Notes: generated by a model from the letters alone, not told the origin. Shown: positions 38,751-48,346, numbered from the stretch's first letter. The stretch is DNA of 64,000 nt from an uncultured Clostridia bacterium (GCA_934169725.1 CAKPOF010000001.1:186001-250000), one strand, 5' to 3'. Translations and numbers: made by a program.

Positions 38751-38856
38751 CAAGTTTTACAAAAAACTTGATAAAAATAAATAAGTATGCTAAAATGACA
38801 ATATTAAAATAGTAACATATAATATAGTAGAAAAAAGCTAAAAGGAGCGAAGCCGA

Positions 38857-40098
38857 ATGGATAAAATACAAGATATAATAGAATTATTAAAAATATATAA
38901 TCAAGAGCATATAATAAATTTAATAAATAAATTGGATGAAGAAAAGAAAAAAGATTTGATAGAACAAATTAAACAAATAGATTTTCATCAATTAAAAGAA
39001 TTGTATGATAATACTAAAAAGGAAATAGTAATTAAAGAAAATAAAATAGAACCATTGCCATATATGGATAAAAATAAATTATCTAAAATTCAAAAAGAAG
39101 AGTTTGAAAATTTAGGAGAACAAATTTTGAAAAATGGTCAATATGCTGTTGTTACAATGGCTGGAGGACAGGGAACTAGATTAGGTCATATAGGACCTAA
39201 AGGCACATTTAAATTAGATGTTTATGGCAAGGGAAAATATTTATTTGAAATTCTTGTAGAAAACTTAAAAGAAGCAAATCAAAAATACGGGAAAATAATT
39301 CCATGGTATATAATGACTAGTAAAGAAAACAATAAAGAAACTATTGATTTTATGGAAAAACATAATTATTTTGGATATGATAAAAATTCAGTAAAATTCT
39401 TTGCACAAAGTGAATTGCCATTGCTAGATTTAGAAGGAAAATTATTAATTGGAAAAGATATGAAAATAAGAGAAGCATCAGATGGTAATGGGGGAACATA
39501 TTCTTCACTAAGAGCAAGTGGAGCACTAGCAGACATGAAAGAAAAAGGAATTAAATGGGTCTTTATAGGAAGTGTAGATAATGCTCTTTTAAAAATGGCT
39601 GATGTAACATTATTAGGTATGGCAATAGATAAGGGAGTTCAAATAGCTTCTAAATCTGTAGTAAAAGCAAACCCACATGAAAGAGTAGGTGTATTTTGCA
39701 AAATGAATGGTCATCCTAAGGTTATAGAATACACAGAAATGCCTGAAAAAATAGCAGAAGAAATAGATGAAAATGGAGAACTAAAATATGGAGAATCACA
39801 TATAATGTGTAATCTATATACAATAGATGCTATTGAAAAAATAAGTAAAGAAACATTAATATATCATAGTGCAGTAAAGAAAAATGCGTACATAGATGAA
39901 AATGGAAGAGAAATAATTCCTACAGAGCCAAATTCATATAAATTTGAATCATTTATTTTTGATGCTTTTGAAATATTTGATGATATAGCTATTTTAAGAG
40001 GAAAAAGAGAAGATGATTTTGCACCAGTAAAAAATAAAGATGGTGTAGATAGTCCTAAAACAGCAAAAAAATTGTATGAAAAATATTGGAATAGATAA
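38857..40098 (+). CDS. UDP-sugar pyrophosphorylase of the UAP1/UGP type
   Basis: 413 residues of the eukaryote-like nucleotidyltransferase family (UDPGP, PF01704 type), with MAGGQGTRLGHIGPKGTF as the nucleotide-binding loop, GNGGTYSSLRASGAL and SVDNALLKMADVT. It makes a UDP-sugar (UDP-GlcNAc/GalNAc or UDP-glucose) from UTP and a sugar-1-phosphate; the substrate cannot be fixed by eye. The start has AAAGGAG. The next gene, 25 bases on, is a left-handed beta-helix protein, consistent with hexosamine-nucleotide metabolism. Confidence 0.85.
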   Translation: MDKIQDIIELLKIYNQEHIINLINKLDEEKKKDLIEQIKQIDFHQLKELYDNTKKEIVIKENKIEPLPYMDKNKLSKIQKEEFENLGEQILKNGQYAVVTMAGGQGTRLGHIGPKGTFKLDVYGKGKYLFEILVENLKEANQKYGKIIPWYIMTSKENNKETIDFMEKHNYFGYDKNSVKFFAQSELPLLDLEGKLLIGKDMKIREASDGNGGTYSSLRASGALADMKEKGIKWVFIGSVDNALLKMADVTLLGMAIDKGVQIASKSVVKANPHERVGVFCKMNGHPKVIEYTEMPEKIAEEIDENGELKYGESHIMCNLYTIDAIEKISKETLIYHSAVKKNAYIDENGREIIPTEPNSYKFESFIFDAFEIFDDIAILRGKREDDFAPVKNKDGVDSPKTAKKLYEKYWNR

Positions 40099-40123
40099 TT
40101 CATGTATTGGGAAAGGAATAAAA

Positions 40124-40789
40124 ATGGAAGAGTGTAAAATAAAAAATTTATATAATTTAAATGAGACAATTGCAAAAGAATTGTTAGAAAAAAGTACATA
40201 TCCATGGGAAGTTTTACCAGAAATAGAAAAATATATCTTAGAAATTGGTAAAAACTTAGATGAGAAAGAATATGATAAAGTTGGAGAAAATGTATGGATT
40301 GCAAAAAACGCAAAAGTAGCTCCAACAGCATATATTAATGGACCAACAATTATTGGAAAAAATGCAGAAATAAGACATTGTGCTTTTATAAGAGGAAATG
40401 CAATTGTTGGAGAAAATGCAGTTGTAGGTAATTCTACAGAATTAAAAAATGTTATATTGTTTAACAATGTACAGGTACCACATTATAATTATGTAGGAGA
40501 TTCTATCTTAGGATATAAATCACATATGGGAGCTGGTTCAATTACTTCAAATGTAAAATCAGACAAAAAATTAGTGATAATAAAAAATGGAAAAGAAAAA
40601 ATAGAAACAAATAGAAAAAAAGTAGGGGCAATGATAGGTGATGGAGTTGAAGTTGGATGTGGTTCTATATTAAATCCAGGAACAGTTGTTGGAAGAAATT
40701 CAAATATATATCCACTATCATCTGTAAGAGGAGTTATACCTGAAAATAGTATATATAAAAATAAGAGTGAAATTGTGCTAAAAAATTAA
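40124..40789 (+). CDS. LbH (hexapeptide-repeat) acyltransferase/nucleotidyltransferase-like protein
   Basis: 221 residues. After a helical N-terminus (1-55), hexapeptide repeats of the left-handed beta helix run from about residue 60 to 205, for example IGKNAEIRHCAFIRGNAIVG and GAMIGDGVEVGCG. It resembles the C-terminal acetyltransferase half of GlmU. GAAAGGA favours ATG 40124 over an in-frame upstream ATG at 40076 lying in the previous gene. Together with the preceding pyrophosphorylase it may replace or supplement a split GlmU; that is inference. Confidence 0.75.
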   Translation: MEECKIKNLYNLNETIAKELLEKSTYPWEVLPEIEKYILEIGKNLDEKEYDKVGENVWIAKNAKVAPTAYINGPTIIGKNAEIRHCAFIRGNAIVGENAVVGNSTELKNVILFNNVQVPHYNYVGDSILGYKSHMGAGSITSNVKSDKKLVIIKNGKEKIETNRKKVGAMIGDGVEVGCGSILNPGTVVGRNSNIYPLSSVRGVIPENSIYKNKSEIVLKN

Positions 40790-40790
40790 T

Positions 40791-41004
40791 GTTACAATTC
40801 ACAGTTTATGAATAAAGCATTTTTAAATTTGATAATATATTGTTTTTTCATACCTTGGTGTCGCAAACCACATATTAAAATTACTAGTATGTAGTTTGCT
40901 CCAATTCGCACTCACTTTCGTTCGTTTGGTCGCTTACGCGGTATTTCAAAACAATATATTATCAAATTTTTATAATTTAAATATCTAAAGCTGTGAATTG
41001 TAAC
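40791..41004. repeat. 214-bp MITE-like element, complete copy
   Basis: Terminal inverted repeats GTTACAATTCACAG (40791-40804) and CTGTGAATTGTAAC (40991-41004), plus a long inner inverted repeat with TTTGATAATATATTGTTTT on each side. The centre has TACCTTGGTGTCGCAAACCA, and a second copy lies at 55868-56053. It has no reading frame of note. It fills the gap before ligA; no clear target-site duplication was seen. Confidence 0.8.
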
Positions 41005-41147
41005 AAACTAATAATTTAAGGGGGATTTTTTTGAAAATTTCCTTTATTTTTTTATATTAATTGTATATAATATGAATGAATAAAAAGAGGTTTATAGGTG
41101 AAACCAAACTAAAAACCTAAATATGTATACGAGGAATGAAAACTATA

Positions 41148-43148
41148 ATGAATAAAACAGAAGCTAAAAAGAGAATAGAAGAGTTAAGAGAGAAAACAGA
41201 ATATTATGCAAAAAAATATTATGATGATGATAATCCTGAAATATCAGATTTTGAATATGATATGATAATGGTTGAATTACGAAATTTGGAAAAGAAATAT
41301 CCTGAATTTCAATCAAAAGAATCTTTAACACAAAAGGTGGGAGGTCATGTAAAAGAAGGATTTAAAAAAGTCACACATGAAGTTCCACTTCAAAGTTTAC
41401 AAGATGTATTTAGTTTTGAAGAAATTGAGGAATTTGATGATAGAATAAAAAAACAAGCTGTAGAAAATGGAATAAAAGAAGTAAAATATGTTGTTGAAAC
41501 TAAAATAGATGGATTATCAGCAGCATTAGAATATAAAAATGGTAAGTTTGTTAGAGGTGCAACGAGAGGAAATGGTTTAATAGGTGAAGATGTAACAGAA
41601 AATTTAAAAACAGTAAAAACAATTCCAATGGAATTAAATGATAAAATTGATATAACTGTTAGAGGAGAAGTTTTTATATCAAAAAAAGATTTTGAAGAAA
41701 TGAATCAAGAAAGAGAAGAAAATGAAGAGGAATTATTTGCAAATGCAAGAAATGCTGCTGCTGGTTCATTAAGACAACTAGATAGTAAAATAACATCTAA
41801 AAGACCTTTAGACATATATATTTTTAATGTACAAAAAATTGAAGGTAAAAAATTTAATTCACATTTCGAGGAATTAGAATATTTAAGTAGTTTAGGCTTT
41901 AATGTAAATCCTGTAAGAATTCCATGTACTAATATAGAAGAAGTAAAAAATGCAATAAATAAAATTGGTGATGATAGAGAAGATTTAACATTTGGAATAG
42001 ATGGAGCAGTTGTTAAAGTTGATGATTTAAGCTTTAGAGAAATTTTAGGAACAACAATTAAAGTTCCTAAATGGGCAGTTGCATACAAATATCCACCTGA
42101 AAAAAAAGAAACAATCCTTAAAGATATAATATGTCAAGTTGGAAGAACAGGAGTAATAACACCTATGGCAATACTTGAACCAGTTAAGGTTGCAGGTTCT
42201 ACAATATCAAAGACTACATTACACAATGAAGATTTTATAAAAGAAAAAGAGTTAAAAATTGGTGATACTGTAATAATTCAAAAAGCAGGAGATGTTATAC
42301 CAGAAATTGTTGAAGTAGTAAAATCAAAAAGAAATGGAACAGAAAAAGATTTTAGTATGCCTAAAACATGTCCAGTATGTGGTGCTCCAGCAGTAAGAGA
42401 AGAGGGAGAAGCAGCAATTAGATGTACAGGTATAGAATGTCCAGCAAAATTGTTTAGAAATTTGGTACATTTTGTTTCAAGAGAAGCAATGGATATATCA
42501 GGCTTAGGAGAAAATATTATTCAACAATTGTTAGATAATAAATTAATAAAAAATATTGCTGATATATATGAATTAAAATTTGAAGATATAGCGTCACTAA
42601 AGAAAAATGGAAAGAAATTTGCACAAAATTTAATAGATGCAATAGAAAAAAGTAAAGAAAATGATTTATCAAAATTAATTACAGCTTTAGGTATTAGACA
42701 TGTTGGGGTAAAGGCTTCAAAAACGTTAGCAAGAAAATATAAAAATATAGATAATTTAATGAATGCTAAATATGAGGAATTAAGTGAGATAAATGATATA
42801 GGACCAATTGTTGCAAACAGTATTGCAAGTTTTTTTGAGGAAAGTCAAACTAGAGATTTAATTCAAAGATTAAAAGAAAATAATGTTAATATGGAATCTT
42901 TGGAAGAAGAAGCTCAAGATAAAAGATTTGAAGGAAAATCATTTGTATTAACCGGAAGTTTAGAAGAATTCACAAGAGGACAGGCTTCAGATATAATAGA
43001 AAAATTAGGTGGAAAAACATCAGGAACAGTTTCTAAAAAGACAGATTATGTATTAGCTGGTAGTGAAGCTGGAAGTAAACTAACTAAAGCACAAAATCTT
43101 GGGGTACAAATAATAACAGAAGAAGAATTTAAGGAAATGGTTAAATAA
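41148..43148 (+). CDS. ligA: LigA, NAD+-dependent DNA ligase
   Basis: 666 residues. The adenylation motif KIDGLSAALEY (compare KxDG), RGATRGNG, the OB-fold region, the four-cysteine zinc finger (CPVCG...CTGIECPAK), helix-hairpin-helix repeats and the C-terminal BRCT domain (FEGKSFVLTGSLEEF) are in the usual order. It seals nicks in replication and repair. ATG 41136 is only one base after GAGGA, so ATG 41148 is more likely. The gene stands alone here. Confidence 0.95.
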   Translation: MNKTEAKKRIEELREKTEYYAKKYYDDDNPEISDFEYDMIMVELRNLEKKYPEFQSKESLTQKVGGHVKEGFKKVTHEVPLQSLQDVFSFEEIEEFDDRIKKQAVENGIKEVKYVVETKIDGLSAALEYKNGKFVRGATRGNGLIGEDVTENLKTVKTIPMELNDKIDITVRGEVFISKKDFEEMNQEREENEEELFANARNAAAGSLRQLDSKITSKRPLDIYIFNVQKIEGKKFNSHFEELEYLSSLGFNVNPVRIPCTNIEEVKNAINKIGDDREDLTFGIDGAVVKVDDLSFREILGTTIKVPKWAVAYKYPPEKKETILKDIICQVGRTGVITPMAILEPVKVAGSTISKTTLHNEDFIKEKELKIGDTVIIQKAGDVIPEIVEVVKSKRNGTEKDFSMPKTCPVCGAPAVREEGEAAIRCTGIECPAKLFRNLVHFVSREAMDISGLGENIIQQLLDNKLIKNIADIYELKFEDIASLKKNGKKFAQNLIDAIEKSKENDLSKLITALGIRHVGVKASKTLARKYKNIDNLMNAKYEELSEINDIGPIVANSIASFFEESQTRDLIQRLKENNVNMESLEEEAQDKRFEGKSFVLTGSLEEFTRGQASDIIEKLGGKTSGTVSKKTDYVLAGSEAGSKLTKAQNLGVQIITEEEFKEMVK

Positions 43149-43202
43149 AATGTGGGTATAGGTAAAATTAGAAAAAAATTAAACACATAAAAATAAATGA
43201 AG

Positions 43203-43244
43203 AAAGGAGTGTATGGTGTATTTAAATTATTAATATATCATACA
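43203..43244 (+). promoter_or_regulatory. Ribosome site separated from its start codon by a hairpin
   Basis: AAAGGAG (43203-43209) is followed by an 11-bp stem (43210-43220 with 43234-43244, two G-U pairs), then 7 bases and ATG 43252. Folding the hairpin would bring the ribosome site to normal spacing. The hairpin also holds a 6-codon frame, ATG 43213 to TAA. Confidence 0.45.
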
Positions 43245-43251
43245 AGAAAAA

Positions 43252-43503
43252 ATGGAACAAAAATATACGTTTGAAATGATGTGGGAAGATTTAGATCAAG
43301 GATATCAGATATATTACACATATGTAAGAAACAAATATTTATTATTTAAAACAGCATCAAATTGTTATACACAAAAACTCTTGTCAGATAATCCAAAAAA
43401 TCCACAACCTAAAATGACAATGTTAACTTTAAAAAGAGTTAGAGAAATGTTTCCTCATATGGAAAATATTGAGTATAGAGTTGGTATGCAGGAACAAGAT
43501 TAA
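43252..43503 (+). CDS. Small conserved-looking protein of unknown function
   Basis: 83 residues, rich in Tyr and Met, with an aromatic N-terminal part (FEMMWEDLDQGYQIYYTYVR) and no cysteine pattern beyond a single Cys. There is no membrane helix. ATG 43252 is the only plausible start since a stop lies seven codons upstream; the ribosome site is 42 bases away across a hairpin. It lies between ligA and folD and may be co-transcribed with folD. Confidence 0.5.
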   Translation: MEQKYTFEMMWEDLDQGYQIYYTYVRNKYLLFKTASNCYTQKLLSDNPKNPQPKMTMLTLKRVREMFPHMENIEYRVGMQEQD

Positions 43504-43531
43504 AATAATTTAAAGGAGAAAAATAAGTAAT

Positions 43532-44380
43532 ATGGCTGTAATAATAGATGGAAAAAAATTAGCTAAAAAAACAAGAGAAAATTTAAAAATAGAGTGTAGT
43601 AATTTAAAAGAAAAAAATATAATTCCAAAACTTTCAGTAATTATGGTTGGAGAAGATCCAGCATCTAAGATATATGTAAAAACAAAGAGCAAAGCATGTG
43701 ATGAAATAGGAATTGAGTACGAGGAACATATATTAAATGAAAATATAATACAAGAAGAATTAATTGAATTAATCCATAAATTAAATAATGATGATTCAGT
43801 AAATGGGATTTTATTACAAAGCCCTATTCCAAGGCATTTGGATATTGATGAGGCTTTTAGAGAAATATCATCTGAAAAAGATGTAGATGGTTTTAATCCA
43901 ATAAATGTAGGAAAACTATTATTAAATCAAGATACATTTGTATCATGTACACCATATGGGATAATGAAGATGTTTGAAGAATATAATATAGAATTAGAGG
44001 GAAAAAATGTAGTAATAATAGGAAGAAGTAATATTGTAGGAAAACCTTTAATGGCTTGTTGTTTAAATAAACATGCAACAGTAACAATATGTCATTCTAA
44101 AACAAAAGATTTAAAAGAAAAAACAAAAAATGCAGATATTTTAGTGGCAGCTATAGGAAAATCTAATTTTGTAACATCAGATATGGTAAAAGATAATGCA
44201 GTTATTATTGATGTAGGAATTAATAGAGGAACAGATAAAAAATTAACAGGTGATGTTGATTTTGAAAATGTAAAAGAAAAAGCAAGCTATATAACACCGG
44301 TTCCAGGGGGAGTTGGACCAATGACAGTAGCTATGCTTATGAATAATGTTATAAAAGCAACAATAAATCAAAATAAATAG
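43532..44380 (+). CDS. folD: FolD, methylene-THF dehydrogenase / cyclohydrolase
   Basis: 282 residues, the normal length. The signatures VGEDPASKIYVKTKSKACDE (catalytic Lys in the Y..K motif), NGILLQSPIP and PVPGGVGPMTVAML are all present, with the Rossmann motif GRSNIVGKP. It interconverts 5,10-methylene-, methenyl- and 10-formyl-tetrahydrofolate in the cytosol with NADP. A good ribosome site (AAAGGAG) precedes ATG 43532. Confidence 0.95.
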   Translation: MAVIIDGKKLAKKTRENLKIECSNLKEKNIIPKLSVIMVGEDPASKIYVKTKSKACDEIGIEYEEHILNENIIQEELIELIHKLNNDDSVNGILLQSPIPRHLDIDEAFREISSEKDVDGFNPINVGKLLLNQDTFVSCTPYGIMKMFEEYNIELEGKNVVIIGRSNIVGKPLMACCLNKHATVTICHSKTKDLKEKTKNADILVAAIGKSNFVTSDMVKDNAVIIDVGINRGTDKKLTGDVDFENVKEKASYITPVPGGVGPMTVAMLMNNVIKATINQNK

Positions 44381-44382
44381 GG

Positions 44383-44405
44383 GCACTTTTTAGTGCTTCT
44401 TTTTA
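44383..44405 (+). terminator. Weak terminator after folD
   Basis: GCACT (44383-44387) and AGTGC (44392-44396) with a T5 loop, followed by TTCTTTTT. It is directly followed by a fragment (TATATACTAAGAAATC) like the start of the dispersed 131-bp repeat. Confidence 0.45.
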
Positions 44406-44436
44406 TATACTAAGAAATCTTTTATAAGGAGGTATG

Positions 44437-45306
44437 ATGATAAACTTAGATAAAAATAAATATTGGGTATGGTTTTCTTTAATTGAAAATTTAGGTAGTA
44501 GAAAGAAACAAGAATTATTAAAAAAATATAATAATCCTCAGAGGATTTATAATTTAAAAAAAGAAGATATAGTAAAAATACCAGGCTTTAGTGAAAAAAG
44601 GGCAGAAATGATTTTAGACAAGAAGAAAAGAGATGAATTAAATGATTATTTACAAAAAATGAAAAAGGAAAATGTGGATATTATAACAATAGAAGATGAT
44701 GAGTATCCTAGAATATTAAAAAACATATATGATTATCCAATTTCATTATATATTAAAGGAAATAAAAAAATATTGAATAATAAATCTATAGGAATTGTAG
44801 GTTGCAGAATGGCAAGTGAATATGGAATAAAAGCTGCGCAATATTTTGCATATAAACTTGCACAAAAAGGTATAAATATTATTAGTGGATTGGCAAAAGG
44901 TATAGATAGTAATTCTCATATTGGAGCTATAAAAGCAAAAGGTATAACGATTGGCATTGTTGGAAATGGATTAGATATTGTATACCCTAAAGAAAATTAT
45001 AAGTTGTATAGTGAAATATTAAAAAATGATGGTGCTATTATATCAGAATATCCATTAGGAACAAAACCAGAAAAAATAAATTTTCCAGCAAGAAACAGAA
45101 TTATTAGTGGAATGAGTAATGGAATTATTGTAGTAGAGGCTAAAAAGAAAAGTGGAACATTAATAACTGTAGATTGTGCACTAGAACAAGGAAGAGATGT
45201 ATATGTTGTACCGGGAAATATCAATTCTGCCAATTCATTAGGAACAAATGAATTGATAAAACAAGGAGCAAAAATGGTTACAAAATATGATGATATAGAA
45301 ATATAA
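44437..45306 (+). CDS. dprA: DprA, DNA processing/recombination mediator
   Basis: 289 residues. An N-terminal helix-hairpin-helix-like region (about 5-60) is followed by the Rossmann-fold DprA domain with IGIVGCRMASEYG, IISGLAKGIDS, YPKENYKLY, EYPLGTKP and FPARNRIISGMS. DprA loads RecA on incoming single-stranded DNA in natural transformation. AAGGAGG is best spaced for ATG 44437; ATG 44434 is too close. No other competence genes are adjacent, but the type IV pilus operon at 57.6 kb could serve DNA uptake. Confidence 0.95.
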   Translation: MINLDKNKYWVWFSLIENLGSRKKQELLKKYNNPQRIYNLKKEDIVKIPGFSEKRAEMILDKKKRDELNDYLQKMKKENVDIITIEDDEYPRILKNIYDYPISLYIKGNKKILNNKSIGIVGCRMASEYGIKAAQYFAYKLAQKGINIISGLAKGIDSNSHIGAIKAKGITIGIVGNGLDIVYPKENYKLYSEILKNDGAIISEYPLGTKPEKINFPARNRIISGMSNGIIVVEAKKKSGTLITVDCALEQGRDVYVVPGNINSANSLGTNELIKQGAKMVTKYDDIEI

Positions 45307-45360
45307 AAAGAAGTATTTACGAATTAATTTCAAAATGATATAATTTGTTGTAGATTAATG

Positions 45361-45396
45361 AAAGGAGTATATGATAATATATTAAAATATCATATA
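45361..45396 (+). promoter_or_regulatory. Ribosome site separated from its start codon by a hairpin
   Basis: AAAGGAG (45361-45367) is followed at once by a 9-bp perfect stem (45368-45376 with 45388-45396), then 10 bases and ATG 45407. The hairpin contains a four-codon frame (ATG 45371 to TAA). This is the same layout as at 43203-43252. Confidence 0.45.
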
Positions 45397-45406
45397 AAAA
45401 TAAAAA

Positions 45407-46081
45407 ATGGGTAGAACAAAATTAAAAGATAGAATATTACCACAATATACTAAAGGAGAGGAAATATTTAATATGACTTCACATATTGTTGGAGCTGTGT
45501 TAGGAATAGTAGCACTTGTTTTATGTGTTATATTTGCGGCGATAAATAAAAATGCATATGGAGTGGTTAGTGGAGCAATTTATGGAGCAACAATGATAAT
45601 ATTATATACAATGTCTAGTATTTATCATGGATTAAGTCCTAAAAGATATTCAAAAAGGGTATTTCAAGTATTAGACCATTGCTCAATATTTTTATTAATT
45701 GCAGGCTCATATACACCATTTGCTTTGTGTACATTAAGAGAATATAGTACAGTAACAGGTTGGACAATATTTGGAATAATATGGTTTTTTGCAATATTGG
45801 GAATTGTATTAAATTCAATAGATATAAAAAAATATAAGAAATTTTCAATGATATGTTATTTAGTAATGGGATGGTGTATAATTGTAAAAATAAATGTATT
45901 ACCATCATTGCTAGGAAAAGCAGGATTTTGCTTATTAGTACTTGGTGGAATTGCATATTCAGTCGGAGCAATATTATATGGATTAGGAAAAAAACATAAA
46001 TGGATGCATTCTATTTTTCATATGTTTATTTTATTAGGTAGTATTTTACAGTTTTTCTGTATATTATTATATGTAATGTAA
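45407..46081 (+). CDS. Hemolysin III / PAQR-family membrane protein
   Basis: 224 residues, seven predicted membrane helices. It has the family's metal-binding layout: EEIFNMTSHIVGA with the early His, SSIYHGL, LDHCSIFLLIAGSYTPF and a C-terminal HSIFHMFILLG. PAQR/HlyIII proteins are widespread; in bacteria (YqfA, HlyIII) their role is poorly defined and hemolysis is not assured. The start codon is separated from its ribosome site by a hairpin. Confidence 0.88.
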   Translation: MGRTKLKDRILPQYTKGEEIFNMTSHIVGAVLGIVALVLCVIFAAINKNAYGVVSGAIYGATMIILYTMSSIYHGLSPKRYSKRVFQVLDHCSIFLLIAGSYTPFALCTLREYSTVTGWTIFGIIWFFAILGIVLNSIDIKKYKKFSMICYLVMGWCIIVKINVLPSLLGKAGFCLLVLGGIAYSVGAILYGLGKKHKWMHSIFHMFILLGSILQFFCILLYVM

Positions 46082-46249
46082 AAAAAGAAAGAACACAGTC
46101 TTTCTTTGCTCACAATATATAAAATATTTTAGCATAAAAAAATTTTTTTATCAAATAGAAAAAAACTAAATAAAAAGAGGATAAATATGAAAAAGAGAGA
46201 AATAATAATATAAATAGTAAAAAAACAATGTTTAAAACACAAAATAAAT

Positions 46250-46278
46250 TTGTAAAAAAATTATAAGTATGCTAATAT
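46250..46278 (+). promoter_or_regulatory. Sigma-A-type promoter of the 6S RNA gene
   Basis: TTGTAA (46250-46255), a 17-base spacer and TAATAT (46273-46278), placing the transcript start near 46285. Confidence 0.6.
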
Positions 46279-46284
46279 ATAGAT

Positions 46285-46493
46285 AATCAATAAGAAAAAT
46301 CCCTGCGTAGTGCGTAAGAGCATAATTTTTAGAACCAACAAAGATTAAGAGGGGCTAATCTCTCAATATGGCGTGCAAGCTCACAACTCAAGATAGTGAG
46401 AAGCCCAGAAGTATTTAGGTAGGCACCCACCTGTTTTTAGGAGCAGGTCCTTAAAAATTAGAAAGCTGACGGCTAAGGCGGGGGCTTTTTTTT
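46285..46493 (+). ncRNA. ssrS: 6S RNA (SsrS), regulator of RNA polymerase
   Basis: A roughly 200-base GC-richer island without a reading frame, folding into one long rod. TCCCTGC near the 5' end pairs with GCGGGGG at the 3' end, and TAATTTTTAGAACC pairs with GGTCCTTAAAAATTA, leaving an open central region with GGCGTGCAAGCTCA and GTGAGAAGCCC. The last stem arm is followed by eight T, an intrinsic terminator. The shape and the GAGAAGCC element match 6S RNA, which mimics an open promoter and binds sigma-A polymerase. Covariance-model confirmation was not possible here. Confidence 0.72.
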
Positions 46494-46586
46494 GTATATA
46501 AAACCGAATAAATTGAAAAATAATTTAATTAATGATAATATATGTACAGATAATTATTATAAATAAAAAAGAAAGAAGTGATAAAT

Positions 46587-47435
46587 ATGACAATAAAACA
46601 AGCAATTATAAAAGGAACAACAATTTTAAAGCTTGATAACATATCAACACCAAAAATGAAAACAAGATTATTACTTCAATATGTGCTCAAAAAACCGAGA
46701 CAATATTTAATAGTTTATGATAATAAAGAACTTACCAAAGAAGAAGAACAGGAATATTTAAAATATATACAAATGGTTAAAAATGGAGAACCAATTGAAC
46801 ATATTACACATCAAAAAGAATTTATGAAATTGAATTTTTATGTAGATAAAAATGTATTAATACCAAGGCAAGATACGGAAATTTTGGTTGAAGAGATTAT
46901 AAAAATAGCAAAACATATAAAAGCTAAAAAAATATTAGATTTATGTACAGGAAGTGGAGCTATTGCGATATCATTAGCTAAATATATTGAAAATATACAA
47001 ATAACTGCATTAGATATAAGTAGTAAGGCAATAGATATAGCAACTAAAAATGCTAGAATTAATAATGTGGAAGATAGAATTACTTTTGTGGAATCTAATC
47101 TTTTTGATAGTTTAGCAGAAGAAAAGTATGATATTATTGTTTCAAATCCACCATATATAAAAAGAAAAGTTATAGAAAAATTAGATAAAGAGGTAAGAAA
47201 AGAGCCTATAATAGCACTAGATGGTGGAGAAGATGGCTTGGACTTTTATAGAAAAATAATAGATAATGGTTATAAATATTTAAAATATGGTGGCTATGTA
47301 GGTTTAGAAATTGGATATGACCAAAAAGAGGATGTCACAAAAATAATAAAAGAAAAACAACATTATAAAAATACATTTTGTAAAAAAGATTTATATGATA
47401 ATGATAGAGTAATAATTACACAATTAGGCAATTAA
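46587..47435 (+). CDS. prmC: PrmC, release-factor glutamine methyltransferase
   Basis: 282 residues. A helical N-terminal domain is followed by the SAM-dependent methyltransferase core with LIPRQDTEILVE, LDLCTGSGAIAISLAKY and the catalytic SNPPYIKRK. PrmC methylates the Gln of the GGQ motif in RF1 and RF2. ATG 46587 is chosen over GTG 46578 from the GAAAGAAG site. The usual neighbour prfA is not seen here. Confidence 0.93.
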   Translation: MTIKQAIIKGTTILKLDNISTPKMKTRLLLQYVLKKPRQYLIVYDNKELTKEEEQEYLKYIQMVKNGEPIEHITHQKEFMKLNFYVDKNVLIPRQDTEILVEEIIKIAKHIKAKKILDLCTGSGAIAISLAKYIENIQITALDISSKAIDIATKNARINNVEDRITFVESNLFDSLAEEKYDIIVSNPPYIKRKVIEKLDKEVRKEPIIALDGGEDGLDFYRKIIDNGYKYLKYGGYVGLEIGYDQKEDVTKIIKEKQHYKNTFCKKDLYDNDRVIITQLGN

Positions 47436-47458
47436 TAATTCTAAAGGAGGAAGAAAAA

Positions 47459-48346
47459 ATGTCTTTTTCATCAGATATAAAACAAGAGCTAAATAAATCA
47501 AATAGCTTAGCAAACAAAGAAAATGTAAAATTTGAATTGATAGGTTATTTAATATCTGGAAATATAGATATAATTAAAGGAAAAAATGTAAAATTTCACA
47601 CTGAAAGTGACTATAATATAAATCGTTTTTCAAAATTATTATCTAATTTAGAGATTAATCATGAAATAAAAGTAGATGGAAAAGGATTTTCAATAACAAC
47701 AAAAGCTTTAGACATAAATAATTTGGGATTTTTAGAAACTAATGAAAATCAAATAATTTTAAAAAAACAGATAATAGATGTTAATATAGAGTCAAGAAAA
47801 AAAGCAATAATACGAGGGGCCTTTTTAGGATCAGGGTCTATAAGTAACCCAGAAAATTCATATCATTTAGAAATAGTATTTGGGAATAATTTTAATTTAG
47901 AGGTTATGAAAAAAATATTTGAATCTTTAGATATAAGTGTAAAAGAATTGATAAAAAGAAATAGATATTCGTTATATATAAAAGATGGTGAAGAAATTTC
48001 TAAATTGCTTGCATTAATAGGCGCAAATAAAGCAGTTATGTTATTTGAAGATATACGAATAAAAAAAGAAATGAGAGGTAAGGTAAATCGTATTGTTAAT
48101 TGTGAAACTGCAAATTTAAATAAAACAATTAATGCAGCAATTGAACAGATAGAAGCTATAAATAAGTTAAAAGAAAATGGCAAATTTAATAAATTAGATG
48201 ATAATTTAAAAGAATTAGCTAGTTTACGAATAGAATATCCCAATATGTCATTAATAGAATTGGGAAAGAAATTAAAAAATCCTGTTGGAAAATCAGGAGT
48301 GAATTATAGATTAAAAAAAATAATGGAGATAGCAAATGGACAGTAA
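47459..48346 (+). CDS. whiA: WhiA, LAGLIDADG-HTH DNA-binding regulator
   Basis: 295 residues with SFSSDIKQEL at the N-terminus, degenerate LAGLIDADG-like halves (RGAFLGSGSISNPE) and a C-terminal HTH with MSLIELGKKL and GKSGVNYRLKKI. WhiA is a regulator in Gram-positive bacteria, linked to division and, in actinomycetes, to sporulation. Usual neighbours rapZ and yvcK are absent. AAAGGAGG precedes the start; the end overlaps hemW by 11 bases. Confidence 0.92.
   Translation: MSFSSDIKQELNKSNSLANKENVKFELIGYLISGNIDIIKGKNVKFHTESDYNINRFSKLLSNLEINHEIKVDGKGFSITTKALDINNLGFLETNENQIILKKQIIDVNIESRKKAIIRGAFLGSGSISNPENSYHLEIVFGNNFNLEVMKKIFESLDISVKELIKRNRYSLYIKDGEEISKLLALIGANKAVMLFEDIRIKKEMRGKVNRIVNCETANLNKTINAAIEQIEAINKLKENGKFNKLDDNLKELASLRIEYPNMSLIELGKKLKNPVGKSGVNYRLKKIMEIANGQ

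Noticed and set aside
39864..40467. Minus-strand frames opposite the UDP-sugar pyrophosphorylase and LbH genes
   Set aside because: Low-complexity shadows (Phe/Leu/Tyr-rich) of strongly conserved plus-strand genes.
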